Positions 16,080 to 25,092 of a DNA stretch of 64,000 bases are shown here, piece after piece. The stretch is taken from NCBI RefSeq assembly GCF_036227605.1, contig NZ_CP109487.1, positions 3,856,001 through 3,920,000 on the forward strand, read 5' to 3'. The notes under the pieces were generated by a model. It did no database searches, was not told the DNA's origin, and saw only the letters and a program-made list of their open reading frames with translations. The DNA comes from Streptomyces sp. NBC_01439. Its GTDB lineage: Bacteria > Actinomycetota > Actinomycetes > Streptomycetales > Streptomycetaceae. Position numbers and translations under genes: made by a program. Position 1 is the first letter of the stretch. Every line of letters begins with the position of its first letter.

Positions 16080-17174
16080 GTGAGACGCATCCTAGGAATC
16101 GTCCTGGGCCTCCTCCTGATCGGCGGCGTGCTCTACGTCGTCGCGTTCCAGGGGCAGGATCACCCAGAAACCACGGCAACGAAGACCGTGCGTGGCGTCA
16201 TCGGCTCGGAGAAGTCCGAATTCTTCCGCGACCCCGACGTCGTCAAGGCCCTTGCCGCCAAGGGCTACACCGTCAAGACGGAGACCTCGGGCTCCTGGGC
16301 AATGGACCAACTCGCCCTCAAGGACTTCGACTTCGCCTTCCCCAGCAGCAGTGAACCCGCCAAGGAGGTCGCGGCCGCCGCCGGGCTCAAGGGGGCCCAG
16401 GAGACCAAGCCGTTCTTCTCCCCCCTCGTCGTCATCGCCCGCTCGGGCGCGGCCGAGGTGCTGGCCGCCAACGGCCTCGCCAAGATGACCGGCAAGAACT
16501 CCGGCACCCTGCTCATGGGCCCCTTCCTCAAGGCCTCCGGCGAGGACCGCACCTGGCAGCAGCTGCCCGGCTCCGCGGCCCACGCCGAGCTGACCGGCAC
16601 GGTGTTCATCAAGACCACCGACCCGTCCTCCTCCAACTCCGGCGCCCTCTTCCTCGCCGCCACGTCCAACGTGGCGAACGGCAACACCGTGGTCGCCGAC
16701 GACGCCGGCATCGCCCGCACCGCACCGCTCATGCGCAAGCTGATCTCCGTCCAGGGCGCGCTGGAACCCAGCACCGACGACCCCTTCCGGGCCTTCATCA
16801 GCGGCAGCGGCGAACCGCTGATCCTGGTGTACGAGTCGCAGGTGGCCTCGCTGCTGATGCAGAAGCAGGATCCGGGCGACATGGTCGTGCTCTACCCGGA
16901 CACCACCGTCAACTCGGCGCACACCTTCGTGCCGCTGACCGAGCGGGCGCGGGAGCTGGGCACGCTCCTCGCCACCGATCCGAAGCTGCGCGAGATGGCC
17001 GTGCTCCGCGGGTTCCGCCCGCAGGAGGGCGTGGCCGAGTTCGCCGCCGCGACGGCTCCGCACACCGCCTACCTCAACACGGGGCTGACCGGCATCCGCC
17101 AGGTCGGCACGCCCACCGTCAAGATCCTGATGGCGCTGGCCCAGCGCGCCAAGGGCCAGGGGGACACGCCATGA
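16080..17174 (+). CDS. Membrane-anchored substrate-binding-like protein (SBP_bac_11 type)
   Basis: A 364-residue protein with an N-terminal hydrophobic anchor (residues 3-24, LGIVLGLLLIGGVLYVVAF) and an extracytoplasmic two-lobe periplasmic-binding-protein fold: VIGSEKSEFFRDPDVVKAL, DFAFPSSSEPAKEV, TTDPSSSNSGALFLAAT, EPLILVYESQVAS, DTTVNSAHTFVPLT. It lacks a von Willebrand domain, unlike its relative two genes on. I chose the GTG at 16080, directly before the basic-hydrophobic signal; a TTG at 16041 is less likely. Its stop overlaps the next start (ATGA), so it heads a four-gene operon. Ligand unknown. Confidence 0.75.
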   Translation: MRRILGIVLGLLLIGGVLYVVAFQGQDHPETTATKTVRGVIGSEKSEFFRDPDVVKALAAKGYTVKTETSGSWAMDQLALKDFDFAFPSSSEPAKEVAAAAGLKGAQETKPFFSPLVVIARSGAAEVLAANGLAKMTGKNSGTLLMGPFLKASGEDRTWQQLPGSAAHAELTGTVFIKTTDPSSSNSGALFLAATSNVANGNTVVADDAGIARTAPLMRKLISVQGALEPSTDDPFRAFISGSGEPLILVYESQVASLLMQKQDPGDMVVLYPDTTVNSAHTFVPLTERARELGTLLATDPKLREMAVLRGFRPQEGVAEFAAATAPHTAYLNTGLTGIRQVGTPTVKILMALAQRAKGQGDTP

Positions 17175-18358
17175 CACTGACACCGCCCGAGGACACGTCC
17201 TTCCACCTGAGCCCTCCGGAGCCCGTCGCCCCCGTACGCAAGGAGCAGGCTGCCGGGCTGGTCCCGCTGCCGGAAGGCGTTCGCGAGGAGATGGCCCGCC
17301 GGGCCGGGGAGTACGTCGACTCGCTCGCCGCGATCGACACCCGCTCCCCCGAGTTCGCCCAACGCATCGGCGAGATAGCCGCCCTGGGCCAGGCCGACAT
17401 CCGCAGCGCCGCCCAGCAGTCCAACCGGATGCTGGAGCGGGCGGTGCGTTCGTTGGACCGGGACGGTGGCGGTGACGCCCAGGCCCGGGTCGCCGGCTCC
17501 CTCGTCGAGCTGCGGCGCACGGTCGAGGACCTCGACCCGCGGGACACGCCCGCCAAGGGCGCCCGCAAGCTGCTCGCGAAGCTGCCGGGCGGCAACAAGT
17601 TCCGTGACCACGTGGCGAAGTACGCCTCCTCGCAGGCCACCCTCAACAAGATCGTGGGCTCGCTCCGCAGCGGTCAGGACGAACTGCGCCGCGACAACGC
17701 GGCCCTGCACACCGAGCGCTCTCGCCTGTGGGAGACGATGGGCAAGCTCCAGGAGTACGCGTCCTTGACCGAGGCCCTGGACGGCGCCGTCGAGCAGCGG
17801 GCCGCCGAGGCGGAGCACACCGATCCGGGTGCGGCCGACGCGATGCGCGCGGACGTGCTCTTCCCGGTCCGGCAGAAGCACCAGGACCTGCTGACCCAGC
17901 TGGCCGTCTGCGCGCAGGGCTACCTGGCGATGGACGTGGTCCGGCGCAGCAACGACGAGCTGATCAAGGGCGTGGACCGGGCCGCCACCACCACCGTGTC
18001 CGCGCTGCGGATCGCCGTGATGCTGGCCTCGGCCCTCGACCACCAGCGCACGGTGATCGAGCAGGTCAACGCCCTGAAGGGGACCACCGAGGAGCTGATC
18101 CGGGGCAACGCGGAGATGTTGTCCACGCAGAGCGGCGAGATCCAGCGGATCGCGGCCGATCCGGCGGTGGGCGCGGAGACGCTGCGCACCGCGTTCGCGC
18201 AGATCTACAAGACGCTGGACGCGATCGACACGTTCAAGGTGCAGGCGACGCAGAACATGGCGGCGACGGTGGAGGCGCTGGCCGGCGAGCTGCACGGTGC
18301 GTCGGCGTACCTCGCGCGGACGCGGACCGCCGGTGCGCTCGAGGGCGGTGCCCGGTGA
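17171..18358 (+). CDS. TelA/YaaN family toxic-anion-resistance protein
   Basis: A 395-residue cytoplasmic, largely helical protein of the TelA/KlaA/YaaN family: AQRIGEIAALGQADIRSAAQQSN, then LLAKLPGGNKFRDHVAKYASSQ, ILDKIV-like SLRSGQDELRRDN, and FPVRQKHQDLLTQLAVCAQGYLAMDVVRRSNDELIKGV with the C-terminal VQATQNMAATVEAL. The family was named for tellurite resistance but also appears in general envelope-stress contexts. It overlaps both neighbours by 4 nt. In Bacillus the homologue yaaN is partnered with xpaC; an XpaC-like gene ends this operon, which supports a conserved functional unit. Confidence 0.87.
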   Translation: MTLTPPEDTSFHLSPPEPVAPVRKEQAAGLVPLPEGVREEMARRAGEYVDSLAAIDTRSPEFAQRIGEIAALGQADIRSAAQQSNRMLERAVRSLDRDGGGDAQARVAGSLVELRRTVEDLDPRDTPAKGARKLLAKLPGGNKFRDHVAKYASSQATLNKIVGSLRSGQDELRRDNAALHTERSRLWETMGKLQEYASLTEALDGAVEQRAAEAEHTDPGAADAMRADVLFPVRQKHQDLLTQLAVCAQGYLAMDVVRRSNDELIKGVDRAATTTVSALRIAVMLASALDHQRTVIEQVNALKGTTEELIRGNAEMLSTQSGEIQRIAADPAVGAETLRTAFAQIYKTLDAIDTFKVQATQNMAATVEALAGELHGASAYLARTRTAGALEGGAR

Positions 18359-19974
18359 GCGCGGCCGAGCGGGTCCGGACGGGCTTTGCGCTCGTCCTCG
18401 CCCTCGCCGCGCTCACGGCGGCGGCTGCCTGCACCTCCGGGGGTGCGGCCGAGCCGGCGGAGACGGCCTACAAGGAGGGCACGCTGCGCGTGCTGGCCTC
18501 CAGTGAACTGGCGGATATGGAGCCGGTGCTGGAGCAGGCCCGGAAGGCGACCGGGGTCACGGTGAAGCTGACCTGGTCCGGGACGCTGGACGCCGCCGAG
18601 CAGGTCGCCTCCGGGCAGGCCGACGGCAAGTACGACGCGATCTGGCTGTCCTCCAACGACTACCTGCGGCTGCGGCCGGAGGCCGCCGGGAAGCTCTCCA
18701 GCGAGACCCCGGTGATGTCCTCGCCCGTCGCCCTCGGTGTGAAGCCGGAGGCGCTGGCCCGGCTGGGCTGGAAGCCCGGGGAGGTCACCTGGCCGGCGGT
18801 GCACGAGGCCGTCGCCGCCGGGAAGCTGACGTACGGGATGACCGACCCGGTGCGCTCCAACTCCGGTTTCTCCGCGCTGGTCTCGGTGGCCTCGGGGCTG
18901 TCGGGCGCACAGGCGGCGCTGAGCGACGCGGACGTGAAGGCGGCCACGCCCCGGCTGAAGGAGTTCTTCGCCGGGCAGAAGCTGACCTCGGGCTCCTCGG
19001 GCTGGCTCGTCACCGCGTACGGCAAGCGCGGGGACGTGGACGCGCTCGTGAACTACGAGTCGGTGCTGCTGTCCATGAACCGGGACGCGAAGGGCGCCGC
19101 AGCTCCCCTGACGGTGGTCCGGCCGCGCGACGGTGTGGTCACCGCCCACTATCCGCTGACGCTGCTGACCTCGGCCCCGGCCGGGGCCCGTGATGCGGGG
19201 CGGGCGCTCACGGACCATCTGCGGGGCCCGGAGGCGCAGCGGGCGATCACCGAGCGGACCTTCCGCCGCCCGGTCGCGCCCGGGGTGACCCCGGCCGCCG
19301 GGCTGGACCAGGAGAAGCGGCGCGAACTGCCGTTCCCCGGATCGCGGGTCGTCGCCGACGGGCTGCTGGCTGGTTACGAGAACGAGCTGCGCCGGCCCTC
19401 GCGGACGGTGTACGTGCTGGACACCTCGGGTTCGATGAGCGAGGAGGACCGGATCGGGCGGCTGAAGTCGGCGCTGACCGATCTCACGGGCTCGGGGAGT
19501 TCGGGCACCGGGCAGCGGTTCCGGGACCGCGAGGAGGTGACGCTGCTGCCCTTCGGGTCGAAGGTGAAGAAGGTGAACACGCACGTGGTGGAGCCGGGCA
19601 ATCCGGGGCCGGCCCTGGACGCGATCCGCCGCGACGTGAAGTCGCTCGAGCCGGACGGGGGTACGGCGATCTACGGGAGCCTGGAGGCGGCGTACCAGCA
19701 GCTGGGCAAGGGTCCCGCGGACGCCTTCACCTCGATCGTGCTGATGACGGACGGCGAGAACACGGAGGGCGTCGGGGCCGGGCACTTCGATTCCTTCTAC
19801 GCGGCGCTGCCCGAGGCGCAGAAGCGGACGCCGGTCTTCGCGGTGCTGTTCGGCGACTCGGACCGCAAGGAGCTCACCCACATCACCGAACTGACCGGCG
19901 GCCGGCTCTTCGACGCCACCGGCGGAACCGGTTCGCTGGCCGGAGCCTTCGAGGAGATCCGTGGCTACCAGTAG
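18355..19974 (+). CDS. Secreted/lipoprotein with substrate-binding and VWA domains
   Basis: A 539-residue protein starting at GTG 18355, overlapping the TelA stop (GTGA). A signal ending in AAAACTSGG suggests a lipoprotein (Cys26), although the lipobox is not ideal. Residues ~40-330 are a substrate-binding domain (TLRVLASSELADMEPVL, DAIWLSSNDYLRL, MTDPVRSNSGFSALV); residues ~350-535 are a von Willebrand A domain with intact MIDAS motif DTSGS (356-360) and LMTDGENTEG. The combination suggests a metal-dependent extracellular adhesion or scaffold protein sensing a ligand. The binding domain resembles the protein encoded at the operon's start, so the two may be paralogous partners. Confidence 0.85.
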   Translation: MSAAERVRTGFALVLALAALTAAAACTSGGAAEPAETAYKEGTLRVLASSELADMEPVLEQARKATGVTVKLTWSGTLDAAEQVASGQADGKYDAIWLSSNDYLRLRPEAAGKLSSETPVMSSPVALGVKPEALARLGWKPGEVTWPAVHEAVAAGKLTYGMTDPVRSNSGFSALVSVASGLSGAQAALSDADVKAATPRLKEFFAGQKLTSGSSGWLVTAYGKRGDVDALVNYESVLLSMNRDAKGAAAPLTVVRPRDGVVTAHYPLTLLTSAPAGARDAGRALTDHLRGPEAQRAITERTFRRPVAPGVTPAAGLDQEKRRELPFPGSRVVADGLLAGYENELRRPSRTVYVLDTSGSMSEEDRIGRLKSALTDLTGSGSSGTGQRFRDREEVTLLPFGSKVKKVNTHVVEPGNPGPALDAIRRDVKSLEPDGGTAIYGSLEAAYQQLGKGPADAFTSIVLMTDGENTEGVGAGHFDSFYAALPEAQKRTPVFAVLFGDSDRKELTHITELTGGRLFDATGGTGSLAGAFEEIRGYQ

Positions 19975-20572
19975 GGCGACCGGGGTCCTGACGTACCTGG
20001 AGTCGAAGAAGAACCTGGCCGGCTCCGCCTGCGGCCTGGCCGGCGTGGCCCTCACCCTCGCCGGGGCGGCCGGTGCGTACTGGCCGGTGGTGGTCGCGGG
20101 GCTGTACGGGGCGGGCGCGCTGATCGCCCCGCCGGAGCGGACGGCGCCGCCGCCCTTCGACCCCCGTGAGGAGCTCGGCGTCCTGGGCGAGGACCTCGGG
20201 CGGCTGCGGGTGTACGTCGACGGGGTGGAGCTGCCCCCGGGGGCGAAGGAGACGCTCGCCGAACTGCTGGAGCTGTACGGGGCGCTGCTGGAGCCTGGGT
20301 GGGTGGCCGATGTGCTGGCCGGCGAGCCGGAGGCGGTGCACGCGGTGTCCCGGGCGGTCCGGCAGGACGTGCCGGAGAGCGTGGACGCGTACAACCGGAC
20401 CCGCTGGTGGAGCCGGATGGCACCGGGCGGGGAGTCGCCGGAGCAGCACCTGGAGCGGCAGCTGGGGCTCCTGCGCGAGGAGGCGCAACGCGTAACGGCG
20501 GGCCTCCACGAGGTGGAGGCCCGCCGTCAACAGACGCACACGGCCTACCTGGAGGAGCGCGGACGCTCTTGA
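19961..20572 (+). CDS. XpaC-like membrane protein
   Basis: A 203-residue protein whose GTG start overlaps the end of the VWA gene by 14 nt. Two hydrophobic segments (residues ~19-57: GLAGVALTLAGAAGAYWPVVVAGLYGAGAL split by a turn) are followed by a cytoplasmic helical domain (LGEDLGRLRVYVDGVELP ... LERQLGLLREEAQRVTAGLHEVEARRQQ) with coiled-coil character at the end. Shape and linkage to a TelA/YaaN gene recall XpaC of Bacillus, but I see no diagnostic motif, so the name is tentative. Last gene of the operon. Confidence 0.6.
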   Translation: MATSRATGVLTYLESKKNLAGSACGLAGVALTLAGAAGAYWPVVVAGLYGAGALIAPPERTAPPPFDPREELGVLGEDLGRLRVYVDGVELPPGAKETLAELLELYGALLEPGWVADVLAGEPEAVHAVSRAVRQDVPESVDAYNRTRWWSRMAPGGESPEQHLERQLGLLREEAQRVTAGLHEVEARRQQTHTAYLEERGRS

Positions 20573-20587
20573 GGTCGGTCATGTGCT

Positions 20588-20652
20588 GCGGTGGGCGCCG
20601 CTTGGTCGGGGGCTCCCACAGCGGTGGGCGCCGCTTGGTCGGGGGCTCCCAC
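20588..20652. repeat. Two tandem 33-bp hairpin units between convergent genes
   Basis: Unit one (20588-20620) and unit two (20621-20652) are essentially identical. Each contains GTGGGCGCC near its start and GGGGCTCCCAC near its end, so each folds into a hairpin. They sit between the convergent XpaC-like and pckG genes and probably act as a double bidirectional terminator; the duplication could also allow alternative pairing between units. Confidence 0.7.
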
Positions 20653-20685
20653 GTTCATCGGCCCTTCTTCAGGGCGCGTCCTGGC

Positions 20686-22542
<1,857 letters not shown>

Positions 22543-22654
22543 GATTGCTCCTTGTTGAGGGGTTTGTTTGGTGTAGGCCCCGTGGGGGCTGCGACCCGGA
22601 CGCTTCGCGCTCCGCTCATCCGGTGTCGACCGCACTCATCTGATCATCCGGTGG

Positions 22655-22689
22655 ATGTGCGCATATGTCCAGAGGGCCTCTCACGTGAG
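22655..22689. promoter_or_regulatory. Short palindromes in the pckG upstream region
   Basis: An imperfect palindrome centred on TGCGCA (22658-22663, within ATGTGCGCATAT) and the perfect 10-bp palindrome CTCACGTGAG (22680-22689) lie between pckG and the divergent hemolysin-III gene. They are candidate regulator sites; the regulator is unknown. Confidence 0.3.
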
Positions 22690-22749
22690 CATTGCCACGT
22701 CCGTCAATCTTCCGTAAAGACCACTAACGGAAACCTACGGACCCGTAGG

Positions 22750-22755
22750 TAGCAT
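22750..22755 (+). promoter_or_regulatory. -10 element of probable leaderless promoter
   Basis: TAGCAT ends 7 nt before the ATG at 22763, favouring that start over the in-frame ATG at 22754, which overlaps the -10 element. Confidence 0.45.
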
Positions 22756-22762
22756 GGCGCGC

Positions 22763-23458
22763 ATGACTTCTGATGCCGCAGCCTCCCCGGCAGACCCGGC
22801 CGCTCCGGCCGCACCGGCCGCACCGGAGGCCAAGCCGCTCATGCGCGGCTGGCTGCACACCGGGATGTTCCCCGCCGTGGTCATCGCGGGCCTGGCGCTG
22901 ATGGCCTTCACCGACTCGACGAAAGCACGGGTCGCCTGCGGGGTGTACATCCTCACCGCCTGCCTGCTCTTCGGCGTCAGTGCGGTCTACCACCGCGGCA
23001 CCTGGGGGCCGCGCGGCGAGGCCATCCTGCGGCGGCTCGACCACGCGAACATCTTCTTGATCATCGCGGGCACCTACACCCCGCTGACCGTGCTGCTGCT
23101 GCCGCCCTCCACCGGGCGGACCCTGCTGTGGGCGGTGTGGATCGCGGCCGCCGCCGGCATCGCCTTCCGGGTCTTCTGGGTCGGCGCCCCGCGCTGGCTC
23201 TACACGCCCTGCTACATCGCCATGGGCTGGGCGGCGGTCTTCTTCCTGCCCGACTTCATGCGGACCGGCGGCATCGCCGTCCTGGTCCTCGTGGTCGTCG
23301 GCGGTCTCCTCTACAGCGTGGGCGGGGTCATCTACGGCATGAAGCGCCCGAACCCCTCCCCGCGGTTCTTCGGCTTCCACGAGGTCTTCCACTCGCTGAC
23401 CCTCGCGGCCTTCGTGGCCCACTACGTCGGCATCTCGCTCGCCGCGTATCAGTACTGA
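22763..23458 (+). CDS. Hemolysin III / PAQR-family (TrhA-like) membrane protein
   Basis: A 231-residue protein with seven predicted membrane helices after an Ala-Pro-rich N-terminal tail. The PAQR/hemolysin-III signature residues are seen: SAVYHRGTWGP with a conserved His, LDHANIFLIIAGTYTP, and the C-terminal FHEVFHSLTLAAFVAHYVG with the HxxxH-type zinc ligands. Family members have been linked to membrane fluidity control and lipid hydrolysis. The best start is ATG 22763 from the leaderless promoter. Divergent from pckG and convergent with the emfourin gene. Confidence 0.9.
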   Translation: MTSDAAASPADPAAPAAPAAPEAKPLMRGWLHTGMFPAVVIAGLALMAFTDSTKARVACGVYILTACLLFGVSAVYHRGTWGPRGEAILRRLDHANIFLIIAGTYTPLTVLLLPPSTGRTLLWAVWIAAAAGIAFRVFWVGAPRWLYTPCYIAMGWAAVFFLPDFMRTGGIAVLVLVVVGGLLYSVGGVIYGMKRPNPSPRFFGFHEVFHSLTLAAFVAHYVGISLAAYQY

Positions 23459-23499
23459 GCGACGCGGGTCTCGCTCTCGCCGGTCTGCGGCGGGCCGGG

Positions 23500-23545
23500 A
23501 CCCGCATTCCGGTGGCCGGGGGACCGGCCACCGGAACGTGCGGGT
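23500..23545. terminator. Bidirectional terminator hairpin
   Basis: Perfect inner stem TTCCGGTGGCCGG (23507-23519) / CCGGCCACCGGAA (23524-23536) with outer pairing ACCCGCA (23500-23506) / TGCGGGT (23539-23545), between convergent hemolysin-III and emfourin genes. Confidence 0.85.
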
Positions 23546-23552
23546 GGCCCGG

Positions 23553-23819
23553 CTACGCGCCGTCCCGCAGGACCCGTTCGACCAGCTCCTCCTGCTCCTC
23601 GGTGATCTTCGGGTCGGCGAATTCGACGGTCCGGTCGTCCACGGTCACGGAGTACCGGTAGCCGTCCGGTACGCCTCCGGCGGGCCCCGGCCCCGCCTGG
23701 GCGAGGACCGCCGTCGCGAGGCGCTCCAGCTCGGCCGCGTCGGGTCGACCCGTCGTCTCCAGCTCCGCCGTAGCCGGGAATCCGGCGAAGCCGCCGCTCC
23801 TCGTCACGCGGATGCGCAC
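23553..23819 (-). CDS. Emfourin-type protealysin inhibitor
   Basis: An 88-residue small beta-rich protein: IRVTRSGGFAGFPATAELET, then YRYSVTVDDRTVEFADPKITEEQEELVERVL. This is the emfourin pattern, a slow tight-binding inhibitor of protealysin-like M4 proteases usually encoded directly after its target. Here it begins 3 nt after the stop of the M4 protease gene on the same strand, so protease and inhibitor are co-expressed. The inhibitor has no signal peptide, in line with control of an intracellular or non-classically exported protease. Confidence 0.85.
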   Translation of the reverse strand: MRIRVTRSGGFAGFPATAELETTGRPDAAELERLATAVLAQAGPGPAGGVPDGYRYSVTVDDRTVEFADPKITEEQEELVERVLRDGA

Positions 23820-23822
23820 GGA

Positions 23823-24968
23823 TCAGCCATGGTTGTTGCCGTTCACGCCGACGTGGGCCCACGCCTTGAGGACCGCCTCCAGTTCCAGCCCCTGCCCGAA
23901 CCGCTTCTTCGTGGCCTCGGTCGTGGCCTGGGCGAACTGCCGGAAGGTGGCGCGCCGGGGGAGCTCGCCGGAGGTGAGGGTGTCGTACCAGATCTGCCCC
24001 GCCCGCTCCCAGGCGAAGCCCCCGATCTCGGTCGCGATCAGGTAGAAGGCGTGGTTCGGGATACCGGAGTTGATGTGGACGCCGCCCCCATCGAGGTCGG
24101 TCTCCACGAACCCGTCCATGTGGGCCGGCTGCGGATCCCCGCCCCGCCAGACGCGGTCGTCGGTGAAGGCGGTACCGGGCGCCCTCATCGAGCGCAGGGC
24201 CTGCCCCCGCACCAGGGGGGTGAAGAGGCCGGCACCGATCAGCCAGTCGGCCTCCTCCGCGGTCTGGCCACGGGCGAACTGCTTGACCAGGCTGCCGAAG
24301 ACGTCGGAGACCGACTCGTTGAGGGCGCCGGACTGGTCCTCGTAGACCAGGTCCGCGGTGAACTGCGTGATTCCGTGGGTCATCTCGTGGGCGATGACGG
24401 CGGGATCGAGCGTGAAGTCGTTCCAGACCAAGCCGTCTCCGTCACCGAAGATCATGGATTGGCCGTCCCAGAGGGCGTTGTTGTACTTGCGGCGGTAGTG
24501 GACGGTCGCGTCCAGCGGCAGGTTGGCGTCGTCGATCGAACGACGGCCGTACGCCTCCTCGAAGAAGGTGAAGGTGAGGCCGAGGATGTTGTAGGCCCGG
24601 TTGACCGTGCCGTCCGACACCGGGTCTTCCCCCTCGGCCCTGACCTGATCGCCGGGCAGTTGCATGGTGTTGTGCGTGTCGAAGACCGTCCGCTGGAGGA
24701 CGGCCGCGCCCGTCGGCACGGCCCCCTCCACCTCTCTGGGCGCTTCCTTTCGCTTCTGTCGGAGCTCGGCGTCGATCGAGAGGGTCTTCTCGGCGGCCTC
24801 GCGGACCCTGGGGTCGTCGTCTTCGGTCAGTCGCTCGAGCACGAAGGGGGGCAGGATGCCGCAGACGCAGCGCTCGGATTCCGGTGCCCTGTGTTCCCCG
24901 CTGACGGGGGTATGAGTGGTGTCCACAGCGAACGAAGGTGGCGCCCCCGGACTGCCGGGGTCACGCAT
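23823..24968 (-). CDS. Protealysin-type M4 metalloprotease
   Basis: A 381-residue thermolysin-family protease. The short N-terminal propeptide has the protealysin signature CGILPPFVLERL (PPFV at 40-43) rather than a secretion signal and FTP domain. Catalytic residues: HEMTH (His194, Glu195, His198), third zinc ligand Glu218 in NESVSDVFG, and the transition-state His in GGGVHINSGIPNHAFY. Partnered with the emfourin inhibitor gene immediately downstream. The start is uncertain: ATG 24968 is used; a GTG at 24926 is possible. Substrates are unknown; relatives cleave actin and outer-surface proteins. Confidence 0.92.
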   Translation of the reverse strand: MRDPGSPGAPPSFAVDTTHTPVSGEHRAPESERCVCGILPPFVLERLTEDDDPRVREAAEKTLSIDAELRQKRKEAPREVEGAVPTGAAVLQRTVFDTHNTMQLPGDQVRAEGEDPVSDGTVNRAYNILGLTFTFFEEAYGRRSIDDANLPLDATVHYRRKYNNALWDGQSMIFGDGDGLVWNDFTLDPAVIAHEMTHGITQFTADLVYEDQSGALNESVSDVFGSLVKQFARGQTAEEADWLIGAGLFTPLVRGQALRSMRAPGTAFTDDRVWRGGDPQPAHMDGFVETDLDGGGVHINSGIPNHAFYLIATEIGGFAWERAGQIWYDTLTSGELPRRATFRQFAQATTEATKKRFGQGLELEAVLKAWAHVGVNGNNHG

Positions 24969-25024
24969 CGCCCCGGAATCTCACCCGCACGCCCCGCCCG
25001 ATTGGGCCGAACAGCCCTGTATGT

Positions 25025-25057
25025 CGGGGCCCGGCCGCCGTGCGCGGCCGGGCCCCG
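25025..25057. terminator. Terminator of the glycan/oxidase operon
   Basis: Perfect 14-bp stem CGGGGCCCGGCCGC (25025-25038) / GCGGCCGGGCCCCG (25044-25057) with a 5-nt loop, 36 bp after the oxidase stop. Confidence 0.85.
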
Positions 25058-25092
25058 TCCTTCTCGGGCCCCCGGGACTTCGACGACGGGGC

